Source of the DNA: Roseobacter sinensis
GTDB lineage: Bacteria > Pseudomonadota > Alphaproteobacteria > Rhodobacterales > Rhodobacteraceae
Reading direction: 5' to 3'
DNA: 64,000 bases
NCBI RefSeq assembly: GCF_025755255.1
Contig: NZ_JALIEB010000010.1
Location: 110,902-174,901, forward strand
The notes under the pieces were generated by a model that was not told where the DNA came from, searched no databases, and was given only the letters and a program-made list of their open reading frames with translations. How positions within the stretch are numbered: position 1 is the first letter of the stretch; each line of letters opens with the position of its first letter. This document shows, piece after piece, positions 53,628 to 62,344 of the stretch. The position numbers and the translations under genes were made by a program.

Positions 53628-53649
53628 CGCGGGCCGTCAGAGGCCCGCG
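53628..53649. terminator. Hairpin between the repeat-protein gene and the convergent cyclase gene
   Basis: CGCGGGCC-GTCAGA-GGCCCGCG, an 8-bp perfect stem 9 bases past the repeat-protein stop. It extends into the last codons of the convergent cyclase gene. No T tract follows. It is probably the end of the YcaO-TfuA transcript. Confidence 0.5.
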
Positions 53650-55427
53650 CGCTTCATCCCGTCAAGGAAATGCTGGACATCGTCTTCGAACTTGTCCGGC
53701 TGAACGGCCGCCCAGCGGTCGACAGAGAAGTTCGGGTGCGCCTCGCGTACCAGATCTGCCTGCGCCCGCGCCTCTTTGATGCGGCCCAGATGCGCATAGC
53801 TTGCGGCCAGGATGCGCCGGCCCTCGGTGGGGTTCTGCATCTTCTGGATGGTGCTGATCGCGTCCTCATAGCGCTTGAGATTGAAGTACGCGCCGCCGAG
53901 GTGCCAGATGTACTGATCCGGATAGAAGGGATTCAGCCGCATCGCCTTCTGCAAAAGCTCCACCGCCTCCTCCGACCGGCCCATATGCGCAAGCGCATCG
54001 GCCATGTCGGACATCAAATCGGCGTCGTTTGGATTGAGCTTTAGCGCACGCGTGTAGGCGTTGATCGCCGGGTCGTGCTCCTTGCGGTAGAGATGCGCAA
54101 AGCCCAGCTCGCCAAAGCCGCGCGCATCCGCTTCATCGAGGTCAATCGCCTCGCGCGCAAAGCTGAGTGCATCGTCCAGCGCCACATCCGGTTTTTCCGC
54201 CCAGTCATAGCGCCAGTCGAGATTGAAGGTTCGTGACTTTGCCGCATAGGCGCGGGCATAGCGCGCATCGCTGCCGATGGCGTTTTCATAGAGTTGGCGG
54301 GCGTGCCGGACCTCGGGCTGCGTGTACTTCAGCACATGCCGGTGCCCTTTCAGCACGAAGCCATAGGCCATGAGGTTCGCGGGCGGCAGCAGACGCATCC
54401 GCTCCCGCTCGGTCGCCTCGATGCGGGCTGCGGTTGCAGTCACGATGATCTGGGTAATTTCATCCTGCAGATCGAAGATATCTTCGACATCGCGGTTGTA
54501 CTGCTCGCCCCAGATCGTCCGGTCCTGCAAGGCATCGAGCAATTGCAGCGTGATGCGAATGCGCGAGCCGGCCTTGCGCACGGTGCCGTCCACCGCATAG
54601 CGCACGCCGAGCTCCCGTGCCGCCTGCGCCGGTGATTTCGACCGGTCAGCATACATATTGGCCGAGCCGCGGGCGATCACGAAGAACTCCTGGAACCGTG
54701 ACAGATTCGTCGTCACATCCTCGGTCAGACCGTCGGCAAACCATTGATCTCCCAGGTCGCTGCCTTGAAAGCCGAAAGGCAGGACGACGATGGACTGGTT
54801 GGCAATCGGGCGTTCCTTGAACTCTGCGGAGTTCTCCAGATTGCGCCGCAGCCCCGGCGTCATCGCGGCTGTGGTGGGGTTCTCATGCACCTGGAAGACG
54901 TCGATGGTCCGCCCGATGTTCTTGAAATCCTGCCCGCCCAGGTATTCGTAGCCGTACTTCAGCTTGGTGCAGACATGGTCATAGGCCGCGCCCGAGATGC
55001 ACACCTGACCGGGGGCGGCGAAGGATTCGATTCGGGCGGCGATATTGATGCTTTCGCCCGTGATCTCGTTGCCGCTGATCAGCACTTCGCCGAGGTTGAT
55101 GCCGAAGCGGAAGTGGATCTGCTCGCTCTGCGGCAGATCCTCGTTTTCCTCCTCCAGCGCCTTTTGCATCTCGACCGCGAAGGTCACCGCATCGACGGCG
55201 CTTTCGAAAAGCATAAAGGCGCTGTCGCCGGCCGATCCCTTGAATTCACCCGAGTAGGACTTGATCGCCTCGCGAAACTTCTCCAGCCGGTTGGTCACCG
55301 AGATCGTGGTGCGCACTTCATCCACACTCATCATCGAGCTGAAGTTGGCGACATCCGCAAAGACGATCGCGACCAGGCGACGTCTCAAGTGCTCGCGTGC
55401 CTCGGGTATTTTCGCAGTATCAGCCAA
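53637..55427 (-). CDS. Class III adenylate/guanylate cyclase with TolB-like and TPR domains
   Basis: I chose the TTG ending at 55427 because GGAAAG lies upstream and it overlaps the GNAT stop by only 8 bases; a longer TTG start at 55508 is possible. The product is 596 residues. The cyclase domain (about 15-180) has IVFADVANFSSMMS with a metal Asp, GSAGDSAFMLF, FGINLGEVLI and NIAARIES. A TolB-like segment follows (IVVLPFGFQGSDLGDQWFADGLTEDV). The C-terminal third is TPR repeats (AINAYTRALKLNPNDADLM, AVELLQKAMRLNPFYPDQY). It is cytosolic and probably makes cAMP in response to partner binding on the TPRs. Confidence 0.87.
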   Translation of the reverse strand: MADTAKIPEAREHLRRRLVAIVFADVANFSSMMSVDEVRTTISVTNRLEKFREAIKSYSGEFKGSAGDSAFMLFESAVDAVTFAVEMQKALEEENEDLPQSEQIHFRFGINLGEVLISGNEITGESINIAARIESFAAPGQVCISGAAYDHVCTKLKYGYEYLGGQDFKNIGRTIDVFQVHENPTTAAMTPGLRRNLENSAEFKERPIANQSIVVLPFGFQGSDLGDQWFADGLTEDVTTNLSRFQEFFVIARGSANMYADRSKSPAQAARELGVRYAVDGTVRKAGSRIRITLQLLDALQDRTIWGEQYNRDVEDIFDLQDEITQIIVTATAARIEATERERMRLLPPANLMAYGFVLKGHRHVLKYTQPEVRHARQLYENAIGSDARYARAYAAKSRTFNLDWRYDWAEKPDVALDDALSFAREAIDLDEADARGFGELGFAHLYRKEHDPAINAYTRALKLNPNDADLMSDMADALAHMGRSEEAVELLQKAMRLNPFYPDQYIWHLGGAYFNLKRYEDAISTIQKMQNPTEGRRILAASYAHLGRIKEARAQADLVREAHPNFSVDRWAAVQPDKFEDDVQHFLDGMKRAGL

Positions 55428-56037
55428 GAGGTTCTTTCCAGCAGGTTGGCGAGAAGGTGAGATTGCAGGACGCGGCGATATCTTCGATGACCTTTTCCCG
55501 AGTTGCAATCCATTCCGTGCCTAAAATGCCGGCAATCACCGTATCCTTGCGATGGCCTTCGACAAACCAGGCCTCCCGGAAACGGCCCTCTTCGGCAAAT
55601 CCGAATTTCTCCAGCACCCGCGCCGTGGCGTCATTGTCAGAGCGGTAGAAGGTGGTGACGCGATGCAGCCGCAGGCGCTTGAACGCCAGATCCAGCATCG
55701 CCACCGTCATCGCCGTGGCCAAGCCACGCTTGCGAAAGCTTTCTGTCACAAAGAACGGCAACACCGCGTCCCCCTGAATGTAATTCACCGTCTCCAGCCC
55801 CGCGATCCCGATCGGTGCGCCCTCATCCTCGGCCATGAACCAGAAGGCGCCGGGCTGAGACTTCTGGACAATCGAGTCCCGCCAGGTCTCCCTCAGGGCA
55901 TCGACGCTGATCGGTACCGGAAGGCTCCGGTCGAAAAGTGCGGCATCCGTAAAGCTCCAGAACCAGTCCGAAATCCGCGGAATGTCTTCCAGACCCATCG
56001 GGCGCCATGTGACAACATTTGTAGTTTCATCAGCCAT
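55420..56037 (-). CDS. GNAT family N-acetyltransferase
   Basis: The start is ATG ending at 56037 with AGGAAG upstream, giving MADETTNVVTWRPMGLEDIP; a longer in-frame extension has no homology. The 205-residue protein has the GNAT fold: FWFMAEDEGAPIGIAGLETV, VLPFFVTESFRKRGLATAMTVAMLDLAF (acetyl-CoA loop RKRGLA) and the RimJ/RimL-like VTTFYRSDNDATARVLEKFGFAEEG. The substrate is unknown. The stop overlaps the start of the cyclase gene, so the two are coupled. Confidence 0.87.
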   Translation of the reverse strand: MADETTNVVTWRPMGLEDIPRISDWFWSFTDAALFDRSLPVPISVDALRETWRDSIVQKSQPGAFWFMAEDEGAPIGIAGLETVNYIQGDAVLPFFVTESFRKRGLATAMTVAMLDLAFKRLRLHRVTTFYRSDNDATARVLEKFGFAEEGRFREAWFVEGHRKDTVIAGILGTEWIATREKVIEDIAASCNLTFSPTCWKEPLG

Positions 56038-56316
56038 TTCAAACTTCCTACAGTCGCGACCCAAATCTCCCCTTGGGCGGTTCGACTGCGCCAGGGCAAG
56101 GGCCTCGGACGAAACTACGATGCGTTCGTTAACTACAGTTGTTACTACCGTACCCCTTGGAAAAGCAACGAATTTGGGCGATCGGCCGCTTCTCCGTAGC
56201 TCAGCTTTGAAGCCGCGTCTGTGATCTGGAACACGTTTGGCCGGCAATCTGCTGCAAGCCTTTCGCGACCGGCGCTGCCGGGCTTGGGGTGCTTTGGCGG
56301 CGCCTCTCTGCGCCCG

Positions 56317-56844
56317 TCACGCGGCAGCGGTCGATCCGCGAATGGCCAGCTCCCCCGAATGAGCGCATCCTCCGCCGTAAGCCCCCGGCGGACAGCTTCC
56401 TTGGCCAAAAGCTCTGTCGGCTGCACGATGGTGGTCAGCCGTGGCACCACCAGCGCGATGTCGTCGAGTCCCACACCCGACAGCACGTCGGGCACGGGCG
56501 ATCTCCATGTCCCGCGCGGCGCGCGGCATCCCGACGGCCATCTGGTCGCTCGCCGTCGCAATGGCCGTCGGGCGCTGCTCGGTCGGGGCGGCAAGCAGGC
56601 TCCGCGCCGTCTGGTCTCCGCCTTCATGGTCAAAAAACCCCCTCGCGCATGTCGACGGACACTCCCGCCCGCGCCGCCATGTTCGGTCGATCGTTCAGAT
56701 CAAAGGCCGCTTTCAGCACCCGCTCGCGCAGCGCGGTCTTCACGGCGGTATTGCTCGACCGAACCTTTGAGACAGTGCCCACGGACACGCGCGCTTGCCG
56801 CGCTGCATCCCTGACAGTCGGCAGGGGTCCTCAGTGGTTTGCAT
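56317..56844 (-). pseudogene. LacI family regulator, degraded (frameshifts and internal deletion)
   Basis: Pieces of a LacI-family gene lie in order but in different frames. MQTTEDP is followed by a frameshift into TVRDAARQARVSVGTVSKV...RPNMAAR (helix-turn-helix and hinge). After a stop codon come FFDHEGGDQTARSLLAAP and TASDQMAVGMPRAARD, then another frame with PDVLSGVGLDDIALVVPRL and LTTIVQP, and finally ELAIRGSTAAA-stop. About 110 residues of the effector domain are missing. It follows rbsK and was presumably the regulator of the same lost sugar operon. Confidence 0.8.
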
Positions 56845-56877
56845 CGGCCTGCGTTTGTCCGGCTCTTTGGTTTTCTG

Positions 56878-57822
56878 TCAATGGGTTGTGACAGGAGGGG
56901 CGGCCTGTTCCAGCCGAAAGGCCAGCAGGTCTGACAGCTGCGGTGCGGCCACTGACGCCCCGGCGCGGGTGGTCGACAGGGCCGCGGCATCCACCGCCAG
57001 TTCGACCGCCTGATCGGGCGGGCAGCCCTGCGCGAGAAAGACCGCCAGCGCGCCGTTGAAGCAATCACCCGCCGCGACCGTATCGACCGTGGGCACCTTT
57101 GGTGCGGGCCGGCGGCCAGAGGTCGTCCCGATCTGCCAGCCCACGCCCGCCGCGCCCATGGTCACGATTGCGCCGCGCGGACCCATCGCGGTGAGCGCGG
57201 ATGCTGTCATCTCGGCGGCCTGCAGACCGGTCGGGGCCGCGCCGGCGATCAGTGCTGCTTCCTGGGCATTGGGCGTCAGGATGTCGAAGGCCTCCAGCGT
57301 CTGCCTGTCCCACATGAGCTGCGGTGCGGGGGCGGGATCCATGACCACGGTCACCCCATGGCGGCGCGCGATCCGGGCCGCGCGGAGCGAGGCGGCAAGG
57401 GGGGTTTCATTCTGCAGCAGAAGGACCTTGGACTTTGCAATCAGCGGCGCGTGGCGCAGGATGGTCTCGGGTGTCAGCGTCGCATTCGCCCCGGGCGAAA
57501 GACGGATCGTGTTGTCGCCGTCCGGGCCCACATCGATGACCGCCAGGCCCGTCGGGGCCGCTGCCTGCGTCTCGATCGCCAGCGTCAGATTGGCGTCCCC
57601 CAGCGTGCGTAGTGCCTGCTGGCCAAAGGCGTCCGCACCCACGGCGCCAATGAGACCAACGGATGCGCCAAGCCGGGCCGCGGCCACCGCTTGGTTGGCC
57701 CCCTTGCCGCCGAGACCCATTTCCGTGCGGGTGGCGGTGATCGTCTCACCGACCTGCGGCCAGCGGGGCAGATGGCTGGTCAGGTCGATATTGATGCTGC
57801 CGACGACGACGATGTCATTCAT
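56878..57822 (-). CDS. rbsK: Ribokinase (PfkB family)
   Basis: An intact 314-residue carbohydrate kinase. It begins [19 protein letters not shown], has [18 protein letters not shown] (PfkB signature 1) and the C-terminal [18 protein letters not shown] (signature 2 with catalytic Asp). It phosphorylates ribose or a related sugar. Its ATG still overlaps the stop of a permease remnant (ATGA), the trace of an original rbs-type operon. Every neighbouring gene of that operon is degraded, yet this one shows no frameshift. Confidence 0.88.
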   Translation of the reverse strand: MNDIVVVGSINIDLTSHLPRWPQVGETITATRTEMGLGGKGANQAVAAARLGASVGLIGAVGADAFGQQALRTLGDANLTLAIETQAAAPTGLAVIDVGPDGDNTIRLSPGANATLTPETILRHAPLIAKSKVLLLQNETPLAASLRAARIARRHGVTVVMDPAPAPQLMWDRQTLEAFDILTPNAQEAALIAGAAPTGLQAAEMTASALTAMGPRGAIVTMGAAGVGWQIGTTSGRRPAPKVPTVDTVAAGDCFNGALAVFLAQGCPPDQAVELAVDAAALSTTRAGASVAAPQLSDLLAFRLEQAAPPVTTH

Positions 57823-57953
57823 GATACCGAGTACTTAGCACGATAGTTGTCGAGGATCACGGCAATCACGACCACCCGCCCGGCGATCATCTGCCGCACG
57901 ACGCCGCTGAGCCCGATCAGGATCAGCCCGTTGGCGCGCATCCCGATGATGAA
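57819..57953 (-). pseudogene. Remnant of a ribose-type ABC permease (C-terminus)
   Basis: About 44 codons in frame with rbsK coupling: [37 protein letters not shown], split here around residue 20, resembles the last helix and tail of RbsC-type permeases. The stop overlaps the rbsK start by ATGA. The remaining roughly 270 residues are missing. Confidence 0.65.
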
Positions 57954-58062
57954 GGCGCCCAGGTCAACGCCGCGGTTAGGCTCATCGGTCAGTAGGATCT
58001 TCGGCGTTTTGGCCAGCCATTTGGCCAGCACGACTTTCTGTCGGTTGCCCGCGGAGGGGCTT
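57954..58062 (-). pseudogene. Remnant of a ribose-type ABC ATPase
   Basis: [20 protein letters not shown] and [16 protein letters not shown] correspond to the second-domain signature (LSGGNQQK) and Walker B (LDEPTRGIDVGAK) of RbsA-type ATPases. The signature Gly-Gly has become Ala-Gly. It runs on in frame into the permease remnant, so a deletion joined the two. Confidence 0.7.
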
Positions 58063-58104
58063 GCCGCTGGGTCTGACAGCCTGACGTACGTCAGACCCAG
58101 CGGC
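58063..58104. repeat. 15-bp inverted repeat at a deletion junction
   Basis: GCCGCTGGGTCTGAC (58063-58077) and GTCAGACCCAGCGGC (58090-58104) are perfect complements around a 12-base spacer. The spacer and right arm together contain the smaller palindrome CTGACGTACGTCAG. The element sits exactly between the ATPase and binding-protein remnants. The core GACCCAGCGG occurs again near 58697. Confidence 0.7.
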
Positions 58105-58480
58105 GCGCCACTTCGCGCGGCCCTCTCCCGCCCTTTGCCGAACCACGGCAGCCCCCGCCGCGAGACAGCGCCAGATCGACCAGCGATGTGTTGGCGCTGA
58201 TCCGCAGGGGCCAAGACGATCGCGTCAATGCCGTGCGTGATGAAATTCTCAACCGCGTTGATCTGGTTTTCGAGGTCGGTCTCGTTCTGCATGCCAGCCG
58301 TGTGCAGCCCGCAGTCGGCACGTTCCGCCGCCTGCGACTCGGCGCCGGTCGGCAGTTCTGAACGACTTCATCAACCAGCGACGTCATGATCGACCTGACC
58401 AAAGGTGTGTCTTCGGCAGTCGCCATGGATGTGGAGAACATGGTACTGGTCGCCGCCGCCGCGAACGTCGTGAGCTTCAT
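58105..58480 (-). pseudogene. Remnant of a ribose-type periplasmic binding protein
   Basis: The gene start is preserved: GGGAGG before ATG 58480, then a signal peptide MKLTTFAAAATSTMFSTSMA. A frameshift follows, and the family motif reappears in another frame as [26 protein letters not shown], typical of RbsB-like proteins (given as one motif of 26 residues shortened to its key DLENQIN and [10 protein letters not shown] parts). The rest is missing, replaced by the inverted repeat and ATPase remnant. Confidence 0.7.
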
Positions 58481-58959
58481 GTGAGCCTCCCGGAGCCATC
58501 TGAGTTTTTGTGCGCCCGCTTTGCGCACAGAATTCAACTTCAGCTTGGCAGGTCAGTGACGCTCCTCCGTCTCACTTTGAAAAGTTTCATTTCCGGCTCG
58601 TCCGCACCCACTCTGCATGAAAGACGAACGAAAGAGCTAAAAATATAGTCAGGTCAATATATTGTATAATGCTCTTGACCCACGTCACCACACTCCGACC
58701 CAGCGGTTGGTGGCGCCGCCTGTACTGCGCGGGGGCCGACAGAGCTGTTCCAAGTTACGCGGTGAAGACAGGCAAAGGTCGTGCGCCTCCGCTGATGAAG
58801 CGACGCGACAATCTCGGCTCCATGGCCAGATTTCGCTTGGGGGATGACAATGATCAGAAACGGCGCGAAATACCCAATTATTTTTATCAACAATATTGCC
58901 TTCTGCTCTGGAATCGGTAATTGAGTAAAACAATAAGGATTAGCCTTTGGGAGACACCT
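58481..58959. other. Intergenic region upstream of the iron-binding-protein gene
   Basis: About 480 bases with two AT-rich islands (near 58620-58675 and 58860-58950) around a GC-rich middle. The middle carries a second GACCCAGCGG near 58697. Open frames here have no recognisable relatives. The last island is the likely promoter of the downstream gene; I could not fit a confident Fur, Irr or RirA box. Confidence 0.45.
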
Positions 58960-59988
58960 ATGCCGACACCATCCAGATTCACGCTCTGCGCGCTGGTCAC
59001 CACGACCGCGATCAGCACCGCATCGCTCGCGCAGGCCAACGGCGAGCTGAACCTCTACTCCTCGCGTCACTATGACACCGACGAACGCCTCTACTCGGAC
59101 TTTACCGAAGCCACGGGCATCACCATCAACCGGATCGAAGGCAATGCCGACGAGCTGATCACGCGGATGCAGGCGGAAGGGGCGAATTCTCCGGCCGACG
59201 TTCTGCTGACCGTAGACACCTCGCGGCTGGAGCGCGCCAAGGACGCAGGTGTTCTTCAGCCCATCGAAAGCGCCCTGCTGGAAGAGCGTATCCCCGCCAA
59301 TCTCCAGGACAGCGACAACCATTGGTTCGGCTTCTCGCAGCGTGCGCGGATCATCTTCTATGACAAGGCCGATGTGACGGAGCCACCCATGGACTACGTC
59401 TCGCTGGCCGATCCGGCCTACAAGGGCATGGTCTGTCATCGCTCCTCGTCCAACGTCTACAGCCAGACGCTCTTGGCGGCGGTCATCGAGAACCACGGCG
59501 AAGAGGCGGCGAAGACTTGGGCGCAGGGGGTTGTCGACAACTTCGCGCGTGATCCCGAGGGCGGAGACACCGACCAGCTGCGCGGACTGGTCTCCGGCCA
59601 GTGCGACATCTCTATCTCCAACACCTATTACTTCGCGCGCGCGATCCGGAAGGATGTGGATGGCCTCTCCTCCGATCTCGACAAGATCGGCTGGGTTTTC
59701 CCCGCGCAGGAGGCTGAAGGGGCGCATATGAACCTCTCGGGTGGCGGTGTGGCGGCCCATGCACCCAACCGCGACAATGCGATCGCCTTCCTTGAGTATC
59801 TCGCCTCCGATCAGGCGCAGCAGTATTTCTCGGCTGGCAACGATGAGTTCCCGGCCGTCCCCGGCGTGCCGATCAGCGAAAGCGTCGCAGAGCTCGGTGA
59901 ATACAAGGCTGATGACGTCGATCTCTCCGCCGTGGCCAAGAATGTTCCGGTGGCCCAGAAGATCTTCAATGAGGTCGGTTGGAAATAA
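58960..59988 (+). CDS. Iron(III) ABC transporter substrate-binding protein (FutA/FbpA family)
   Basis: The start is ATG 58960 with GGGAGA five bases upstream. The 342-residue protein has a signal peptide (MPTPSRFTLCALVTTTAIST, cleavage at SLAQA). The ferric-binding pattern is GELNLYSSRHYDTDERLYSDF, ADVLLTVDTSRLERAKDAGVL, YVSLADPAYKGMVCHRSSSNVY and ISISNTYYFAR, with the double tyrosine typical of iron ligands. It binds Fe3+ in the periplasm. No permease or ATPase follows; a strong terminator comes instead. Confidence 0.9.
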   Translation: MPTPSRFTLCALVTTTAISTASLAQANGELNLYSSRHYDTDERLYSDFTEATGITINRIEGNADELITRMQAEGANSPADVLLTVDTSRLERAKDAGVLQPIESALLEERIPANLQDSDNHWFGFSQRARIIFYDKADVTEPPMDYVSLADPAYKGMVCHRSSSNVYSQTLLAAVIENHGEEAAKTWAQGVVDNFARDPEGGDTDQLRGLVSGQCDISISNTYYFARAIRKDVDGLSSDLDKIGWVFPAQEAEGAHMNLSGGGVAAHAPNRDNAIAFLEYLASDQAQQYFSAGNDEFPAVPGVPISESVAELGEYKADDVDLSAVAKNVPVAQKIFNEVGWK

Positions 59989-60010
59989 ACGCGTTCCCCG
60001 AAGACTGGAC

Positions 60011-60047
60011 AGGGGCGTTGCGGGGTCGCGCGCCCCTTCTTTTTTTT
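60011..60047 (+). terminator. Rho-independent terminator after the iron-binding-protein gene
   Basis: AGGGGCG (60011-60017) pairs with CGCCCCT (60031-60037) around a GC-rich loop, followed directly by a T-rich tract (TCTTTTTTTT to 60047). It lies 23 bases past the stop codon, so the binding protein is a single-gene transcript. Confidence 0.85.
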
Positions 60048-60198
60048 GGGGTTACGGAGAGCTCGGTGGATGTGAGAAAAAAGAAGCCAAGTGTTTTTGT
60101 CGGGATTGACTTATCCGACTTTAATGGTCAACAATTCAGGGAGAGTCCCAGCCACCCGAGAGGGCAGCCCGGAGCCATACAGTCCACTGGAGGCCACC

Positions 60199-60342
60199 AT
60201 GCAGCACCGCCCTGTCCCCGACGTATCCCAGAAACCCGTCCGCCCCTGCCGCATCGAGATCCTGCAATCGGCGCTTCATAGCCTTGTCGCGCCCGATCAT
60301 CGGCTGGAAGCACTGCTGGACCGGATCGAGGCGAGACCATGA
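60199..60342 (+). CDS. Small conserved-looking protein upstream of hemP
   Basis: A 47-residue open frame starting at ATG 60199 with GGAGG five bases upstream. It reads MQHRPVPDVSQKPVRPCRIE and then LHSLVAPDHRLEALLDRIEARP. The stop overlaps the hemP start by ATGA. I do not recognise it. The ribosome site and coupling argue that it is real. A role in haem/iron physiology is suggested only by its place at the head of the operon. Confidence 0.6.
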   Translation: MQHRPVPDVSQKPVRPCRIEILQSALHSLVAPDHRLEALLDRIEARP

Positions 60343-60515
60343 ACGCCATGGCCCAACCCACCCGCATGGATCCCGGCGACAGTGCCGCCGCCGACATCGT
60401 CACCTATGACGTTCGCGACCTGATCGTGAGCGGTGTACAGGCGCGGCTGGTGCTCGACGGGCAACCCTATTTCTTGCGCATTACCCGCGCGGGCAAGCTG
60501 ATCCTGACAAAATGA
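60339..60515 (+). CDS. hemP: Hemin uptake protein HemP
   Basis: A 58-residue protein. The C-terminal half is the HemP signature: YDVRDLIVSGVQARLVLDGQ and FLRITRAGKLILTK. HemP/HmuP proteins are small and required for expression or function of haem uptake systems in several proteobacteria. It overlaps both neighbours by ATGA, so at least three genes (60199-60991) are translationally coupled. Confidence 0.88.
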   Translation: MNAMAQPTRMDPGDSAAADIVTYDVRDLIVSGVQARLVLDGQPYFLRITRAGKLILTK

Positions 60516-60991
60516 TGCCGAACGCTCAGAACCGCGGCGGCGCGTCCGTCGGTGTCCTCATGCACCTGGAGCCGTGGGAGGCCGACCTGATCGTGACCCT
60601 GCGCCTCTGGTGCAGCACCCCGGACGGGCAGGCCAGGGTCTGGAACGAATTTGCCATGACCCTGCCGAAGGGAAAGGCGACAGGCGAGATGCGGGCCTTC
60701 GAGGAGCTCGTCTCGACCGTTGCCCACTACGCGCATCGTCCGCTGGTCCGGCACAGTGTCGGCTGCGCCTGCATCGGCGCCGACGAAGGGGTCTTTGCCC
60801 ATCTGGTGCGCGTGGCGAGCGAGGGTGATCTGGGCGAGGCGGCGCAGGTCGCCACGCTGCTGGTCACGGCCGCGCAGGCAGAACGGGTCGCCCTTCTCGC
60901 CGCGCAGGTGGGCTGCGCGCGCAAATCCATCACCCGCGCGCGCCTCGCTGATCGGGCTGCGCGCGCGGACAACGTCATCAGACTTCACTAG
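60512..60991 (+). CDS. Hypothetical protein in the hemP-imelysin operon
   Basis: A 159-residue soluble protein without a signal peptide. Visible segments are LEPWEADLIVTLRLWCSTPDG, VSTVAHYAHRPLVRHSVGCACIGADEGVFAHLVRVA (in parts) and a helical C-terminus. Cys and His cluster in the middle (RHSVGCACIGADE), which could bind metal or haem. I do not recognise the family. It is coupled to hemP by ATGA and followed 26 bases later by the imelysin gene, so iron/haem metabolism is the likely context. Confidence 0.7.
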   Translation: MMPNAQNRGGASVGVLMHLEPWEADLIVTLRLWCSTPDGQARVWNEFAMTLPKGKATGEMRAFEELVSTVAHYAHRPLVRHSVGCACIGADEGVFAHLVRVASEGDLGEAAQVATLLVTAAQAERVALLAAQVGCARKSITRARLADRAARADNVIRLH

Positions 60992-61017
60992 CGCTTGAGA
61001 AAGAGGGACAGCACCCC

Positions 61018-62277
61018 ATGACGACAAAACTTGCAGCGGCCTTGGGCACAACGATGCTGATCGCGGCCCCGGCGCTGGCGGACAAAGCAGCCGTTCTCGA
61101 TACCTATGCCGATATCGCGGCGGCGAAATACACCGACAGCCTGCTGACGGCACAGACGCTGCAAGGGGCGGTGAACGCGCTCATCGCGGCGCCGTCGGCA
61201 AAGGCGCTGCAAGCGGCTAAAGAGGCGTGGATCGCCGCCCGCGTGCCCTATCAGCAAACCGAGGTCTACCGCTTCGGCAACGCCATCGTCGATGATTGGG
61301 AGGGCAAGGTGAACGCCTGGCCGCTGGACGAGGGGCTGATCGACTATGTGGATGCCACCTACGGCGGGGCCACGGACGAGAATGAATACGCGGTGTTGAA
61401 CGTGATCGCGACCCCGTCCTTCACGCTCTCAGGCGAGACGGTGGATGCGTCAGAGATCACGCCCGCGCTGCTCGAAGAGGTGCTGCACGAGGCCGATGAG
61501 GTCGAAAGCAACGTGGCCACCGGCTATCACGCCATCGAATTTCTTCTCTGGGGGCAGGACCTGAACGGTCATGGCCCCGGTGCAGGCACCCGTCCCTGGA
61601 CGGATTACGCGCAAGGCGAAGCCTGCACGGGCGGGAACTGCGACCGCCGCGGCGCGTACCTCAAGGCGGCGACCGATCTTCTGGTCTCCGATCTGGAGTG
61701 GATGGCGGCGCAATGGCAGGAGGGCGGTGCAGCCCGCTCCCAACTCATCGCAGACGAAAACGCAGGCATCGCTGCGATCCTGACCGGTATGGGCTCGCTC
61801 AGCTATGGCGAGCAGGCGGGCGAGCGGATGAAGCTCGGCGTGCTGCTGAACGATCCCGAGGAAGAGCACGATTGCTTCTCGGACAACACCCACAACAGCC
61901 ATTTCTATGATGTCGTGGGCATCCGCAACGTCTACCTCGGCAGTTACACCGGCATCGACGGCACTGTCACCTCGGGACCCTCGCTTTCGGCGCTGGTGGC
62001 TGCGGCGGATGCGGGTGTCGATGCCGAGCTGACCGCGAAGCTCAATGCCACAGTGCTCGAGATGGCGGAGATGAAGGCCGCCGCCGAGGCCGGCTTTGCC
62101 TATGACATGATGCTCGAGCGTGGCAACGAAAAGGGCGAGGCGCTGATCATGGGCGCGGTCGAGGCGCTGATCGATCAGACCCGCTCGATTGAGCGCGCGG
62201 TCGATGCGCTCGGTGTGGCGCAGATCGCCTTCGAGGGCTCTGACAGCCTTGACGATCCGGAGGCGGTCTTCCAGTAA
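61018..62277 (+). CDS. Imelysin-family iron-regulated periplasmic protein (IrpA-like)
   Basis: A 419-residue protein. It has a signal peptide (MTTKLAAALGTTMLIAAPAL, cleavage after LA) and two helical bundles. The imelysin GxHxxE motif is GYHAIEFLLWGQDL near residue 170. ARVPYQQTEVYRFGNAIVD and CFSDNTHNSHFYDVVGIRNVYLG are further family blocks. Imelysin-like proteins are iron-regulated and sit in the periplasm or outer membrane with iron-uptake genes. It continues the hemP operon. Confidence 0.9.
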   Translation: MTTKLAAALGTTMLIAAPALADKAAVLDTYADIAAAKYTDSLLTAQTLQGAVNALIAAPSAKALQAAKEAWIAARVPYQQTEVYRFGNAIVDDWEGKVNAWPLDEGLIDYVDATYGGATDENEYAVLNVIATPSFTLSGETVDASEITPALLEEVLHEADEVESNVATGYHAIEFLLWGQDLNGHGPGAGTRPWTDYAQGEACTGGNCDRRGAYLKAATDLLVSDLEWMAAQWQEGGAARSQLIADENAGIAAILTGMGSLSYGEQAGERMKLGVLLNDPEEEHDCFSDNTHNSHFYDVVGIRNVYLGSYTGIDGTVTSGPSLSALVAAADAGVDAELTAKLNATVLEMAEMKAAAEAGFAYDMMLERGNEKGEALIMGAVEALIDQTRSIERAVDALGVAQIAFEGSDSLDDPEAVFQ

Positions 62278-62344
62278 CGAAAAACGCATCCTACATGGAC
62301 GGTGGGGCGGGGCACCGCTTCGCCCGATCCCAGCGAGAGGTCGC

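Noticed and set aside
58669..58920. Possible transposase fragment upstream of the iron-binding-protein gene
   Set aside because: The short frames on both strands lack any transposase motif; only a shared 10-base word with the nearby inverted repeat suggests mobility.
60048..60198. Fur or RirA box before the hemP operon
   Set aside because: A loose TTGAC...GTCAA inverted repeat is present, but it does not fit a known iron-regulator consensus well enough to claim.
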